Assembly: GCF_900128955.1 (NCBI RefSeq)
Contig: NZ_FQTY01000007.1
Coordinates: 62,001 to 126,000, forward strand
Length of the DNA stretch: 64,000 nt
Direction of reading: 5' to 3'
Source of the DNA: Tissierella praeacuta DSM 18095
Lineage (GTDB): Bacteria > Bacillota > Clostridia > Tissierellales > Tissierellaceae
Of this stretch, positions 8,283-17,338 are shown in pieces. The notes under the pieces were generated by a model. It had not been told where the DNA came from and did not search any database. It was given only the letters and a program-made list of their open reading frames with translations. Position 1 is the stretch's first letter, and each line of letters begins with the position of its first letter. The translations under genes and the position numbers were made by a program.

Positions 8283-9563
8283 TTATCTTAATTTAATCTT
8301 AATTTTTCGGCGAGGTCTACCAGCACCTAGGGAATTCTCTAAATTTGATTCTTCTCCGTACCCTTTATCTATAATACTTTTTAAAATACGATTTGCACTA
8401 CGTTCACTTATACAAAGTATCTCTGAAAGTTCTTGACTCGTAAATTCATCTCTACCTAGTTTATTTATTACACCATTAATCTTTTCAATGTATTGATAAC
8501 TGATTCCTATTTCTTTAGATAGTTGTAAAGTTTTTTTATTTGCTAAATTCTTGTATTTGATTTGACTTTTTCTCATAATTGGTCCTACTACATTTTCCCC
8601 ATCATAAAAATAAATATTGCCTTGCTTCTCAAAACTACTTTTTCTTAAAGCATTTCTTGCATTTATCTCAGATTGATAAATAGTTACACCCTCACCTATG
8701 CCTACACCAAGTACAATATTACTTAACTTACAATTGTTTATTATTTTTGATAAAGAATTTATATTCTCTGCACTTAATAATGCACCTTTATTAGATATAA
8801 TAAGATATTCACTTGGATTAATAGTCTGCATCATGCCTTCTATTTCTTTGGAATACATTAAAATTTCTTCTTCTAGTTGGAGTTGCCCTTCTGTACTATT
8901 GTAAAGCTTAGGATCTCCCTCTACTACTTGGATAACCTGTATCTGAATTACACGTTCATGGATATTTTTCAATTGAATACTATTTTTCAATTCATCAAAT
9001 CTACTTTTAATATCAATATTTGTTGCCTGTATTCTATAAACAGGAATGTTATGTGACTTCAAATAATTATATATATATCCAAAAGATGTAAAAACACAAT
9101 CAATCTGTTTGTCTTCATATTTTTTTATATAGTATCTTAAATAATCTTCTTCACTCTTGGAAGGCAAATATCTTTGAATATCATAGCTTCTAACATTAAT
9201 ATTAAACTCATTAAATACGTCAAGTAAATCCTTTTCTTGAATTATATCTAAGGCAATTTTGGTATTTTTAATATCTCCCCAATCCATACGAAATTCACAT
9301 AAAGCCTTAATAATACCAATTATTCCTCTTTCTGTATATACAACGGGCTGTTCAAATCTTATTTGTGAAGAAAGTTCAGAATAAACACCTATTCCAGTGA
9401 AAAATATACCATCTATTTTGGAATCAATACTTTTTGCCATATCAATAAGTTTTTTTATCTCATCCTCTGCGTATTGGATAAATTCTATATCCTTATTCTC
9501 CTGGGAGAGAATTCTATGTATCTTTTGAACTGAATCTGAAGCACCCATTATAGCAATTTTCAT
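8283..9563 (-). CDS. Putative transcriptional regulator with C-terminal HTH, novel architecture
   Basis: This 426-residue protein ends in a helix-turn-helix (FTSQELSEILCISERSANRI, near residues 375-394) and a basic RPRRKIKIKLR tail. The middle (about 285-330) contains GVGIGEGVTIYQSEINARNAL, reminiscent of the nucleotide-cyclase/GTP-cyclohydrolase III fold. The first 190 residues look like an alpha/beta sensor domain that may bind a small ligand. I cannot place the whole in a named family. The ATG has AGAGGAGAG upstream. The protein is encoded directly upstream of the DUF5058 operon in the same direction, and a repeat array suited to a DNA-binding protein lies between them. Confidence 0.75.
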   Translation of the reverse strand: MKIAIMGASDSVQKIHRILSQENKDIEFIQYAEDEIKKLIDMAKSIDSKIDGIFFTGIGVYSELSSQIRFEQPVVYTERGIIGIIKALCEFRMDWGDIKNTKIALDIIQEKDLLDVFNEFNINVRSYDIQRYLPSKSEEDYLRYYIKKYEDKQIDCVFTSFGYIYNYLKSHNIPVYRIQATNIDIKSRFDELKNSIQLKNIHERVIQIQVIQVVEGDPKLYNSTEGQLQLEEEILMYSKEIEGMMQTINPSEYLIISNKGALLSAENINSLSKIINNCKLSNIVLGVGIGEGVTIYQSEINARNALRKSSFEKQGNIYFYDGENVVGPIMRKSQIKYKNLANKKTLQLSKEIGISYQYIEKINGVINKLGRDEFTSQELSEILCISERSANRILKSIIDKGYGEESNLENSLGAGRPRRKIKIKLR

Positions 9564-9925
9564 ATATATCTCTCCTCTCTAACAAATTACTTAGATATAC
9601 AAAAATGAATTGTCACTATTGTTGATTTAATTAAAATACAATAAAGTTTTCTAAAGTTTATTCTAACATAAATACTATAAAAGTTCCAGATATATGATAA
9701 TTCTACAGTTTCAGCCATTCTAACTTATAATTTATTTAATATGTAAATTTAAAATGCCGTTCTATTTTATTCCAAAAATAAATATACTACCCTAAGACCA
9801 TTGTATTTACATATTCCATTACCTTGCTACTCCACTAAAATATTGTTATTGAATTTAGTATCAAAAAGTGGTAAAATCATTTAAACAATCTTAATTTTCA
9901 CAATATTAAAAAGGAGGATTTATAT
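9564..9925. other. Divergent intergenic region between the regulator and oppA
   Basis: This 362-bp AT-rich region separates divergent genes. It holds the opp promoter described separately. I found no convincing promoter for the regulator gene, no riboswitch and no small gene in it. Confidence 0.5.
9849..9877 (+). promoter_or_regulatory. SigA-type promoter of the opp operon
   Basis: TTGAAT at 9849-9854 and TAAAAT at 9872-9877 are separated by 17 bases, a good vegetative promoter. The expected transcript start is about 40 bases upstream of the oppA ATG, leaving a short leader with AAAAGGAGG. Confidence 0.65.
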
Positions 9926-11593
9926 ATGAACAAGAAACTTTTAATTTTAGTAAGCTTATTACTTGTTACAGCCATTATATTTACTGGCTGTGTTCCAAAA
10001 GGTGGAGATAATTCAGCAAATGACACACCAGCAGCAACAGATACAACACCTGATTCTACACCTACTGGTCCAAAGATTTTAAAAACTAATAATTCCAGTG
10101 AGCCAGGCTCTTTAGACCCTGCATTAGCACAAGGAACTCATGAATCTTGGGTTCTAGACCATACTTTCGAGGGACTTATGAAGATTGACACTGACTTAAA
10201 TGTTGTTCCTGGCATGGCAAAGGATTACAAGATATCCGATGATAATTTGATCTATACCTTTACACTACGTGATGATGTTAAATGGTCAAATGGTGATCCA
10301 GTTCTAGCTTCAGATTTTGAATTTGCTTGGAAAAGAGCATTAGATCCAGAACTAGCTTCAGACTATGCTCACCAACTCTATTATATAAAAGGTGGAGAAG
10401 CTTATAATACTGGTAAAGGAAGTAAGGATGATGTATTAGTTAAGGCATTAGATGAAAAAACTCTTGAAGTTACTCTAGAAGCACCTACTGCATATTTCCT
10501 AGAATTAACTGCATTCTACACATTATATCCTGTTAATCAAAAAGTTGCAGAAGCAGATCCAAATTGGGCAAAAGATGCTAAAACTCACGTATCCAATGGT
10601 CCTTTTACATTAACTGAATGGCAACATAATGCTAGTATAAAAATTAGAAAAAATGAAAATTATTATGACAAAGATAGCGTTAAATTAGATGGCGTTGATT
10701 TTGACATTATTGATGATGAAAACACTGCATGGCAAAAGTATGAAGGCGGAGATTATGATTTCCTTTCTCCATTGCCACAAGCTGTAGTAGCACAGATGAA
10801 AGCTAACAATAATCCTGAATTAATAATCGGTGCAGAGGTAGGTACTTACTACTATAATCTAAACTCTAAAGTTAAACCATTTAACAATGTTAAGGTTAGA
10901 AAAGGATTATCTATGTCATTAGACCGTCAAACTATAGTTGATAAAATAGCTCAAGGTGGTCAAATTGCAGCTGAAGGTGTTGTTCCATTTGGTATGCATG
11001 ATGAAAATGGAAAAGAATATCGTGATAATGTTGGTAAATTAGCAGAATTTAACTTAGAAGAAGGTAAAAAATTATTTGCCGAAGGTTTAGCTGAAGAAGG
11101 TATGAAACCTGAAGACTTCAAAAATATAGTTCTTCTATATAATACTTCAGAAGGACATAAGAAAATCGCTCAAGCAGTACAAGAAATGTGGAGAGTTAAT
11201 CTAGGAATTGAAGTACAACTTGAAAACGTAGACTTCCAAGTTAAACTTGATAGGGAAAAAGCTGGAGATTATCATATCTCTCGTGCTGGTTGGATAGGAG
11301 ATTATATGGATCCTATTACTTTCCTAGAATTATGGCATAGTGAATCAAGTTTCAATGATGCAAAATACAATAATCCTGAATACGATAAATTAATTAATAT
11401 AGCTAAGACCAGTCCTGATGCTAAAGAACGTTTTGATGCTATGAGAAATGCTGAGAAAATTGTTATGGCAGATATGCCTGTAGTTCCTCTTTATTTCTAT
11501 ACTCAACCATATGCTCAAAAACCATATTTAACAGGAGTATATAAACCATTAGTTAACTATCCAAGATTGACTTATGCAGATATAAACAAATAG
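9926..11593 (+). CDS. oppA: Oligopeptide ABC transporter, substrate-binding lipoprotein
   Basis: This 555-residue protein is a family 5 extracellular solute-binding protein. It has a lipoprotein signal (IIFTGC, cysteine at residue 22), a Thr/Pro-rich linker, and the OppA/DppE-type mature start SEPGSLDPALAQGTHESWVL near residue 58. It captures peptides outside the membrane and delivers them to OppBC. The gene starts after a strong AAGGAGG. It is followed by a GC-rich hairpin and then oppB, a common way to make more binding protein than membrane parts. The peptide specificity is not visible. Confidence 0.95.
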   Translation: MNKKLLILVSLLLVTAIIFTGCVPKGGDNSANDTPAATDTTPDSTPTGPKILKTNNSSEPGSLDPALAQGTHESWVLDHTFEGLMKIDTDLNVVPGMAKDYKISDDNLIYTFTLRDDVKWSNGDPVLASDFEFAWKRALDPELASDYAHQLYYIKGGEAYNTGKGSKDDVLVKALDEKTLEVTLEAPTAYFLELTAFYTLYPVNQKVAEADPNWAKDAKTHVSNGPFTLTEWQHNASIKIRKNENYYDKDSVKLDGVDFDIIDDENTAWQKYEGGDYDFLSPLPQAVVAQMKANNNPELIIGAEVGTYYYNLNSKVKPFNNVKVRKGLSMSLDRQTIVDKIAQGGQIAAEGVVPFGMHDENGKEYRDNVGKLAEFNLEEGKKLFAEGLAEEGMKPEDFKNIVLLYNTSEGHKKIAQAVQEMWRVNLGIEVQLENVDFQVKLDREKAGDYHISRAGWIGDYMDPITFLELWHSESSFNDAKYNNPEYDKLINIAKTSPDAKERFDAMRNAEKIVMADMPVVPLYFYTQPYAQKPYLTGVYKPLVNYPRLTYADINK

Positions 11594-11599
11594 ATATAT

Positions 11600-11618
11600 G
11601 GGCGAGCAGAGCTCGCCC
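11600..11618. repeat. GC-rich hairpin between oppA and oppB
   Basis: The arms GGGCGAGC and GCTCGCCC (11600-11607 and 11611-11618) pair perfectly around AGA, and the hairpin lies seven bases after the oppA stop. Its composition is strikingly GC-rich for this window. No T-run follows (the next bases are CTACTCTA), so it is not a complete terminator. It may stabilise oppA mRNA or be a small dispersed palindromic element. Confidence 0.6.
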
Positions 11619-11676
11619 CTACTCTATATATAGGTAAATTATCATACTTAATTTAAAACATCAAAGGAGGGGGAAT

Positions 11677-12606
11677 ATGAAAAAATACCTTTTTAAACGA
11701 CTAATTATGTCAGTTATTACCCTTTGGGCTATTATAACTATTACTTTTTTTCTAATGCACTCCATACCTGGCAATCCCTTTAGAAAAGAAGGAAAAATGC
11801 CAGAAGTGGTTTATGAAAATCTTTTAAAGAAATATGGCTTAGATAAACCAAAGCCTCAGCAATATGTAATATATTTAAAAAATCTTTTAAAAGGAGATTT
11901 TGGAGATTCTATGAAATCCAGAACGGAAACAGTAAACGATATGATAAGACGTGGATTTCCAATATCAGCATATTTAGGAGCAGAAGCCCTAATCATTGCC
12001 ATAATTTTTGGCCCTGCTTTAGGAGCTTTGGCAGCCTTATACCAAAATAAGGTTCCAGATTATATTTCCATGATAATTGCAATTATAGGTATTTCTGTTC
12101 CAAGTTTTATAATGGGTACAGTTCTAATCCAATTCGTTGCAAAAAACGTATCTTGGCTTCCTATAGGAGGATGGGGAGAATTTAAACATACATTGCTTCC
12201 CGCATTGGCACTATCTTTAATGCCTTTGGCTTATATGGCAAGACTTATGCGTTCCAGTATGTTAGAAGTTTTAGGACAAGACTATATTAAAACTGCTAAA
12301 TCCAAAGGAATTTCCAAAGCTGCTGTTATTATAAAACATGCCGTAAGAAATGCTATACTTCCTATAATATCTGTTCTTGGAACATTAATTTCCAATCTTC
12401 TAGTTGGTAGTTTTGTTATTGAGAAAATATTTGGCATTCCCGGACTTGGGAAATTCTTTGTTCAATCTATTAATAACAGAGATTATACCCTTATAATGGG
12501 AACTACAATTTTTTATGCCATTATACTAATAACTTTACTATTAATAGTTGATATTGCATATATGTTTATTGACCCACGTATTAAACTTACTAAGGAGGGA
12601 CGTTAA
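11677..12606 (+). CDS. oppB: Oligopeptide ABC transporter permease OppB
   Basis: This 309-residue inner-membrane permease has six hydrophobic segments, the N-terminal FLMHSIPGNPF motif typical of OppB/DppB near residue 27, and the EAA-loop region around residues 195-225 (DYIKTAKSKGISKAAVI). With OppC it forms the translocation pore for peptides. It starts with AAAGGAGGGGG 83 bases after oppA and its stop overlaps the oppC start by one base. Confidence 0.95.
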   Translation: MKKYLFKRLIMSVITLWAIITITFFLMHSIPGNPFRKEGKMPEVVYENLLKKYGLDKPKPQQYVIYLKNLLKGDFGDSMKSRTETVNDMIRRGFPISAYLGAEALIIAIIFGPALGALAALYQNKVPDYISMIIAIIGISVPSFIMGTVLIQFVAKNVSWLPIGGWGEFKHTLLPALALSLMPLAYMARLMRSSMLEVLGQDYIKTAKSKGISKAAVIIKHAVRNAILPIISVLGTLISNLLVGSFVIEKIFGIPGLGKFFVQSINNRDYTLIMGTTIFYAIILITLLLIVDIAYMFIDPRIKLTKEGR

Positions 12607-13562
12607 TGGAAAGTCAAACTAAATTAACTAATGAATTTACTAAAGAAATGTTTGAACCTGCATCTTCGGAAGATAGAAATGCAGAAAAGATTAGACGTCC
12701 CAGTATAAAATACTGGCCAGATGTTTGGCGTAGACTAAAACAAAACAAATTAGCAATGACAGGTCTTATAATAATAGCACTTATGATTTTTATGTCTATT
12801 GTAGGACCACTTATTAACGGCTTTAGCTATTTTCAACAGGATTATGCTAAAATTAATTTGCATCCTAACAGCACTCATTGGTTTGGTACTGATGAACTGG
12901 GACGTGATCAATTTACAAGGGTCTGGTATGGTGCTAGATACTCTCTAATAATTGGAATACTTGCTGCTGCCATTGATTTCATTATTGGTGTAATATATGG
13001 AGGAATCGCTGGAATTTCCACAAGACGTGTGGATTCCATTATGATGCGTATTGCAGAGGTTATCTATAGTATTCCTTATTTGCTTATCGTAATTCTTCTG
13101 TCAGTAGCATTCTCAAAGGAAGGCTCTGGTACATCTTTGTTTGTTCTAATATTAGCCATGACTCTTACAGACTGGGTACCAATGGCAATATTAGTTAGGG
13201 GTCAGGTACTCCAATTAAAAGAATCTGAATATTCCCTAGCTGCAGAATCCCTTGGAGCTCCAAAGAGATGGATTTTAAGGAAGCATATAATTCCAAATAC
13301 ATTGGGACCAATTTTAGTAAATATAACCCTTACTATTCCTAGGGCAATATTTGCTGAAGCTACTCTTGGTTTCTTAGGTCTTGGATTTCAAGCACCAAAA
13401 TCAAGTCTTGGTTCCTTAGCTAACGATGGTTTAGCAGGTATGGCTGTAGGAAATTCCTATCAAATAATTATACCAGCAATATTTATTTCCTTAATAATGT
13501 TTGCTTTTAATGTATTAGGTGATGGCCTTCGTGACGCATTAGACCCAAGATTACGTAAATAG
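12606..13562 (+). CDS. oppC: Oligopeptide ABC transporter permease OppC
   Basis: This is the partner permease, 318 residues. It has the extended cytoplasmic N-terminus of OppC/DppC (about 1-45), six membrane helices, the GTDELGRDQFTRVWYGAR signature near residue 96 and an EAA loop (EYSLAAESLGAPKRWILRKH) near residue 206. The ATG overlaps the last base of the oppB stop (TAATG), with GGAGGGA upstream, so it is translationally coupled. Confidence 0.95.
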   Translation: MESQTKLTNEFTKEMFEPASSEDRNAEKIRRPSIKYWPDVWRRLKQNKLAMTGLIIIALMIFMSIVGPLINGFSYFQQDYAKINLHPNSTHWFGTDELGRDQFTRVWYGARYSLIIGILAAAIDFIIGVIYGGIAGISTRRVDSIMMRIAEVIYSIPYLLIVILLSVAFSKEGSGTSLFVLILAMTLTDWVPMAILVRGQVLQLKESEYSLAAESLGAPKRWILRKHIIPNTLGPILVNITLTIPRAIFAEATLGFLGLGFQAPKSSLGSLANDGLAGMAVGNSYQIIIPAIFISLIMFAFNVLGDGLRDALDPRLRK

Positions 13563-13574
13563 AGAGGTGGAAAA

Positions 13575-14576
13575 ATGGAAAAACTATTAGAAGTTAAAGA
13601 CTTATCTGTATCTTTTAAGACATTCTTTGGAGAGGTAGAGGCCGTTCGTAATATTAGTTTTGATGTAGGGAAATCTCAGACTGTAGCTATTGTTGGAGAA
13701 TCTGGATGTGGAAAAAGTGTTACTGCCAATTCCATAATGCAATTACTACCTATGCCGCCTGCTTTCTTTAAAAATGGAGAAATACTATTTAACGGTACTG
13801 ATTTGTTAAAAAAATCAGATAAAGAAATGCAAGCTATTCGTGGTAATGAGATTTCCATGGTATTCCAAGACCCTATGACCTCTTTGAACCCAACTATGAA
13901 AATTGGAAAACAAATTGTTGAAGGTCTTGTTAAACATCAAAAATTATCTAAAGACGATGCAAAGAAAAAAGCCATAGAAATGCTAAATCTAGTAGCCGTA
14001 CCTCAGCCTGAAAAAAGAATTAACCAATATCCCCATGAGTTTTCTGGTGGTATGAGACAAAGAGTAATGATAGCCCTTGCAATGGTATCTACTCCAAAAT
14101 TATTGATTGCTGATGAACCTACTACTGCCCTTGACGTTACAGTACAAGCTCAGATTCTAGAACTTATGAAGGAAATACAACATAAATTATCTATGTCAAT
14201 TATACTAATCACCCATGATTTGGGAATTGTAGCAGATATGAGTGATAAAGTAATAGTTATGTATGCAGGACAAATTTTAGAGGAAGGATTTACGGATGAA
14301 ATATTTAAAGATCCAAAGCATCCTTATACTAAGAAACTTTTAGCTTCTGTTCCTCGTTTAGATATGTCTAGAAATGAACCTCTTCACTCAATAGAAGGAA
14401 CACCGCCTGATTTATATATTCCCCCTAAAGGATGTTCCTTCTATGATAGATGTGATTATGCAATGAAAATCTGCAAGGAATATATGCCTGAATTTGATAG
14501 TCACAGTGGAACACATAAAAGCCGTTGTTGGCTAAATCATCCAATGGCAAAAGTTTCTGAAGGGAGAGAAAGCTAA
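13575..14576 (+). CDS. oppD: Oligopeptide ABC transporter ATPase OppD
   Basis: This 333-residue ATPase drives peptide import. The Walker A motif GESGCGKS is at residues 41-48, the signature is FSGGMRQR, the Walker B is LLIADEPTT, and a C-terminal oligopeptide-transport extension carries the Cys cluster (GCSFYDRCDYAMKIC...C) that binds an iron-sulfur cluster or metal in this family. It starts 12 bases after oppC with AGAGGTGG. It works as a heterodimer with OppF. Confidence 0.95.
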   Translation: MEKLLEVKDLSVSFKTFFGEVEAVRNISFDVGKSQTVAIVGESGCGKSVTANSIMQLLPMPPAFFKNGEILFNGTDLLKKSDKEMQAIRGNEISMVFQDPMTSLNPTMKIGKQIVEGLVKHQKLSKDDAKKKAIEMLNLVAVPQPEKRINQYPHEFSGGMRQRVMIALAMVSTPKLLIADEPTTALDVTVQAQILELMKEIQHKLSMSIILITHDLGIVADMSDKVIVMYAGQILEEGFTDEIFKDPKHPYTKKLLASVPRLDMSRNEPLHSIEGTPPDLYIPPKGCSFYDRCDYAMKICKEYMPEFDSHSGTHKSRCWLNHPMAKVSEGRES

Positions 14577-15538
14577 TGGTAGAACCTTTAATATCTGCAA
14601 GAAATATTAAGAAACATTTTGACGTAGGGGAAGGAATGCTAAAGGCCGTAGATGGTATTAGCTTTGATATATACCCTGGTGAAACCTTTGGGTTAGTTGG
14701 TGAATCTGGATGTGGAAAATCTACTGCAGGTAGAACTATTATAAGATTATATGAACCTACAGAGGGGGAGTTAATATTTAATGGAAAGAATGTCTACAGT
14801 CTTTCCCATCGTGAAATGCAGGAAGTTAGAAAGAACTTTCAAATGATATTTCAAGACCCTTATGCTTCCTTAAATCCTAGAATGACTGTAGAAGAAATAG
14901 TTGCAGAACCACTGGACATTCATCATGCTTATAAAAATAAGGAAGAACGCAGAAAAAGAGTTGTAGAATTATTGAAATTAGTAGGATTAAACGAAGAACA
15001 TTCAATGCGTTTCCCCCATGAGTTTTCTGGTGGTCAAAGACAAAGAATTGGAATTGCAAGGGCATTGGCATTGAATCCAAAATTTATAGTTTGTGATGAA
15101 CCTATTTCAGCTCTAGATGTATCAATCCAAGCTCAAGTAGTTAATCTATTAAAGGAATTGCAGGAAAAACTAGGTCTAACCTATATGTTTATAGCCCACG
15201 ATTTATCTATGGTAAGATATATATCCGATAGGGTTGGTGTAATGTATCTAGGTCATATGATGGAATTAGCTCCATCTGAGGAACTATATGAAAATCCAAT
15301 CCATCCATATACAAAGGCTTTATTATCTGCAATACCAATACCAAACCCAGAAATTCAAAGATCTAGACATAGGATAATGCTGGAAGGCGATGTGCCAAGT
15401 CCTATTAATCCTAAAGAAGGCTGTAGATTTGTAGATAGATGCTCCTATGCCATGGATAAATGCAGAAAGGCAACTCCTGTGTTTGAAGAAATAAAACCAA
15501 ATCATTTTGTAGCTTGTCATAGGGGAAAAGAAATTTAG
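14576..15538 (+). CDS. oppF: Oligopeptide ABC transporter ATPase OppF
   Basis: This is the second ATPase subunit, 320 residues. Walker A GESGCGKST is at residues 43-51, the signature is FSGGQRQR, the Walker B is FIVCDEPIS, and the C-terminal Opp extension has a Cys motif (GCRFVDRCSYAMDKC). Its ATG shares a base with the oppD stop (TAATG). It is the last gene of oppABCDF and is followed by a long hairpin terminator. Confidence 0.95.
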   Translation: MVEPLISARNIKKHFDVGEGMLKAVDGISFDIYPGETFGLVGESGCGKSTAGRTIIRLYEPTEGELIFNGKNVYSLSHREMQEVRKNFQMIFQDPYASLNPRMTVEEIVAEPLDIHHAYKNKEERRKRVVELLKLVGLNEEHSMRFPHEFSGGQRQRIGIARALALNPKFIVCDEPISALDVSIQAQVVNLLKELQEKLGLTYMFIAHDLSMVRYISDRVGVMYLGHMMELAPSEELYENPIHPYTKALLSAIPIPNPEIQRSRHRIMLEGDVPSPINPKEGCRFVDRCSYAMDKCRKATPVFEEIKPNHFVACHRGKEI

Positions 15539-15560
15539 GCAATTAACCATTATAAAAAGT

Positions 15561-15641
15561 AAAACCAAGATTCTTCATTATATCAGTATGACATTTTATG
15601 TCAGTCTGAGTAAAGAAAAGGATCTTGGTTTTTCATTGTTT
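15561..15641 (+). terminator. Long branched terminator of the opp operon
   Basis: AAAACCAAGAT at 15561-15571 pairs with ATCTTGGTTTT at 15622-15632. Inside is a second small hairpin (TGACAT/ATGTCA near 15589-15603), and T-rich DNA follows. The opposite reading is also AT-rich, so it may act on both strands between the opp operon and the convergent murJ gene. Confidence 0.7.
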
Positions 15642-15671
15642 TTATTAATTGTTCTTTGTTAGCCAGAAAGG

Positions 15672-17201
15672 CTATCTTTTAAATATGATAAATAACTCTT
15701 TTACTTTAAATACAACACATAAAATAAAATATACTACTGCTCCAACTGCTACTGATACTAATAATAACAACATTTTCATAACTTTTGTAGTTGCTATTAT
15801 AGCTCCTAGCTTATAGTATATTAAAAAAACTACAACTCCCATACATAATGAAGCTGCAAGGGTTTTTATAAAACAAATTAGATATTTAATTAGACCTATT
15901 GAACCAATTTTTCTCCTAAGACTTAAAAATAACATAATAGTAGTTATGGTTGCTGATATGCTTGTAGCCAATGCTAGACCCATATGTGCCATAGGTTTTA
16001 TTAGTAGTAAATTTAGTATTAAATTTATAATCACTGCAATCATACCATTTACCATAGGTGTTTTAGTATCTTGTAATGAATAATATACTCTATTAAGCAT
16101 TAAACGCAGAGATGAGCCTACTAATCCTATAGAATAGTATATAAGTGCCTGACTTGTCATATATGTTGCCAACTCATCGAAGGCATTCCTTTGAAAAAAT
16201 AAATATACCATAGGTTCTGCTAATATTAAAAGTCCTATTGTGGCTGGTACTGTTATAATAAGTATAATATTAATTCCTCTTCCCAAGATTTCCTTTACCT
16301 TTTCATTGTCATTTTGTGAAAATGCTTGTGATAACATTGGAAATATTACTGTAGTTATAGCCATTATAAATACTGCTATAACCATGTCATTGACCTTAGA
16401 AGCATAACTAAGAGCTGATATACTTCCTTCTATTAATCCCGATGCTAAAGTCTTATCTATAATTACGTTTATTTGCTGTACCGCAGAGCCAATAAGTACT
16501 GGAAGTATTAAAATCATTGCTTTACTTAAGTATCTATCATTTAAGTTTATCTCAAATTTATATCTATAACCCATATGTCTAACTGCAGGTACCAATATTA
16601 GAAATTGAGCAAATGCAGCTATTACAGATATTACCATTAATGTAACTACATTAGAATCCTTTGCAAAGAAAAATAAATAAATTAAAAATACAAAATTATA
16701 CGGTAATCCCGATATAGCAGGTGGTCCGAATATCTGGCTACTATGAAGTAATCCTGAAAAAATATATGTAAATCCTAAAAACACTGCTATTGGAAGTCCT
16801 ACTCTATTTAGCTTTACAGCCAAAGCAAATTGCTCACCCTGAAACCCTTTTGCCAATATCTTAATAATTTTAGGTGAAAATATATAGCCTAATATAACTA
16901 TAAATATGGTAATTATCAGCACTATATTAAAAATATTATTCAAGTATTTTAATTTGCCTTTCCTGCCATATTTCTCTCCTATTTCAGAAAATATTGGTAT
17001 CAATGTAGTATTTAAAGCAGCTCCTAATGTTCCCATTATAATTACAGTAGCTGTCATAGCTACAAAATAAGTATCTGTTTCCATGCCTGAACCAAATCTA
17101 TTGGCTATCATAACCTCTCGAATAAACCCTAAAGCCTTAGATACTAACGTAAATATAGATATCATTGCTGCTGATTGTGCAAGTTCTCGTTTTCTACTCA
17201 T
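15672..17201 (-). CDS. murJ: Lipid II flippase MurJ (MviN family)
   Basis: This polytopic membrane protein of 509 residues has about 14 hydrophobic segments and the MviN/MurJ N-terminus (AAMISIFTLVSKALGFIREV followed by IANRFG). It flips the peptidoglycan precursor lipid II across the membrane. I chose the ATG at 17201 because AAAGGTGA lies six bases upstream; the reading frame also has a GTG three codons earlier (17210) without a separate ribosome site. It is monocistronic and convergent with opp. Confidence 0.92.
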   Translation of the reverse strand: MSRKRELAQSAAMISIFTLVSKALGFIREVMIANRFGSGMETDTYFVAMTATVIIMGTLGAALNTTLIPIFSEIGEKYGRKGKLKYLNNIFNIVLIITIFIVILGYIFSPKIIKILAKGFQGEQFALAVKLNRVGLPIAVFLGFTYIFSGLLHSSQIFGPPAISGLPYNFVFLIYLFFFAKDSNVVTLMVISVIAAFAQFLILVPAVRHMGYRYKFEINLNDRYLSKAMILILPVLIGSAVQQINVIIDKTLASGLIEGSISALSYASKVNDMVIAVFIMAITTVIFPMLSQAFSQNDNEKVKEILGRGINIILIITVPATIGLLILAEPMVYLFFQRNAFDELATYMTSQALIYYSIGLVGSSLRLMLNRVYYSLQDTKTPMVNGMIAVIINLILNLLLIKPMAHMGLALATSISATITTIMLFLSLRRKIGSIGLIKYLICFIKTLAASLCMGVVVFLIYYKLGAIIATTKVMKMLLLLVSVAVGAVVYFILCVVFKVKELFIIFKR

Positions 17202-17297
17202 TATATTCACCTTTTCGCCCTATCTTGTATTTATAATAATTGTATCAAAAATGTTTATTAGTGTCATCTATTATATCTTGTATTAATATCTTATAAT

Positions 17298-17338
17298 ATC
17301 AAAAAGCAATCTATTTAATTGATAGATTGCTTTTTGAT
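17298..17338 (-). terminator. Terminator of the SLH-domain gene
   Basis: Arms of 16 bp at 17298-17313 and 17323-17338 (core AAAAAGCAATCTA) surround a nine-base loop. The hairpin overlaps the last codons of the SLH-domain gene, and the A/T runs on both sides allow termination before murJ. Confidence 0.85.
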
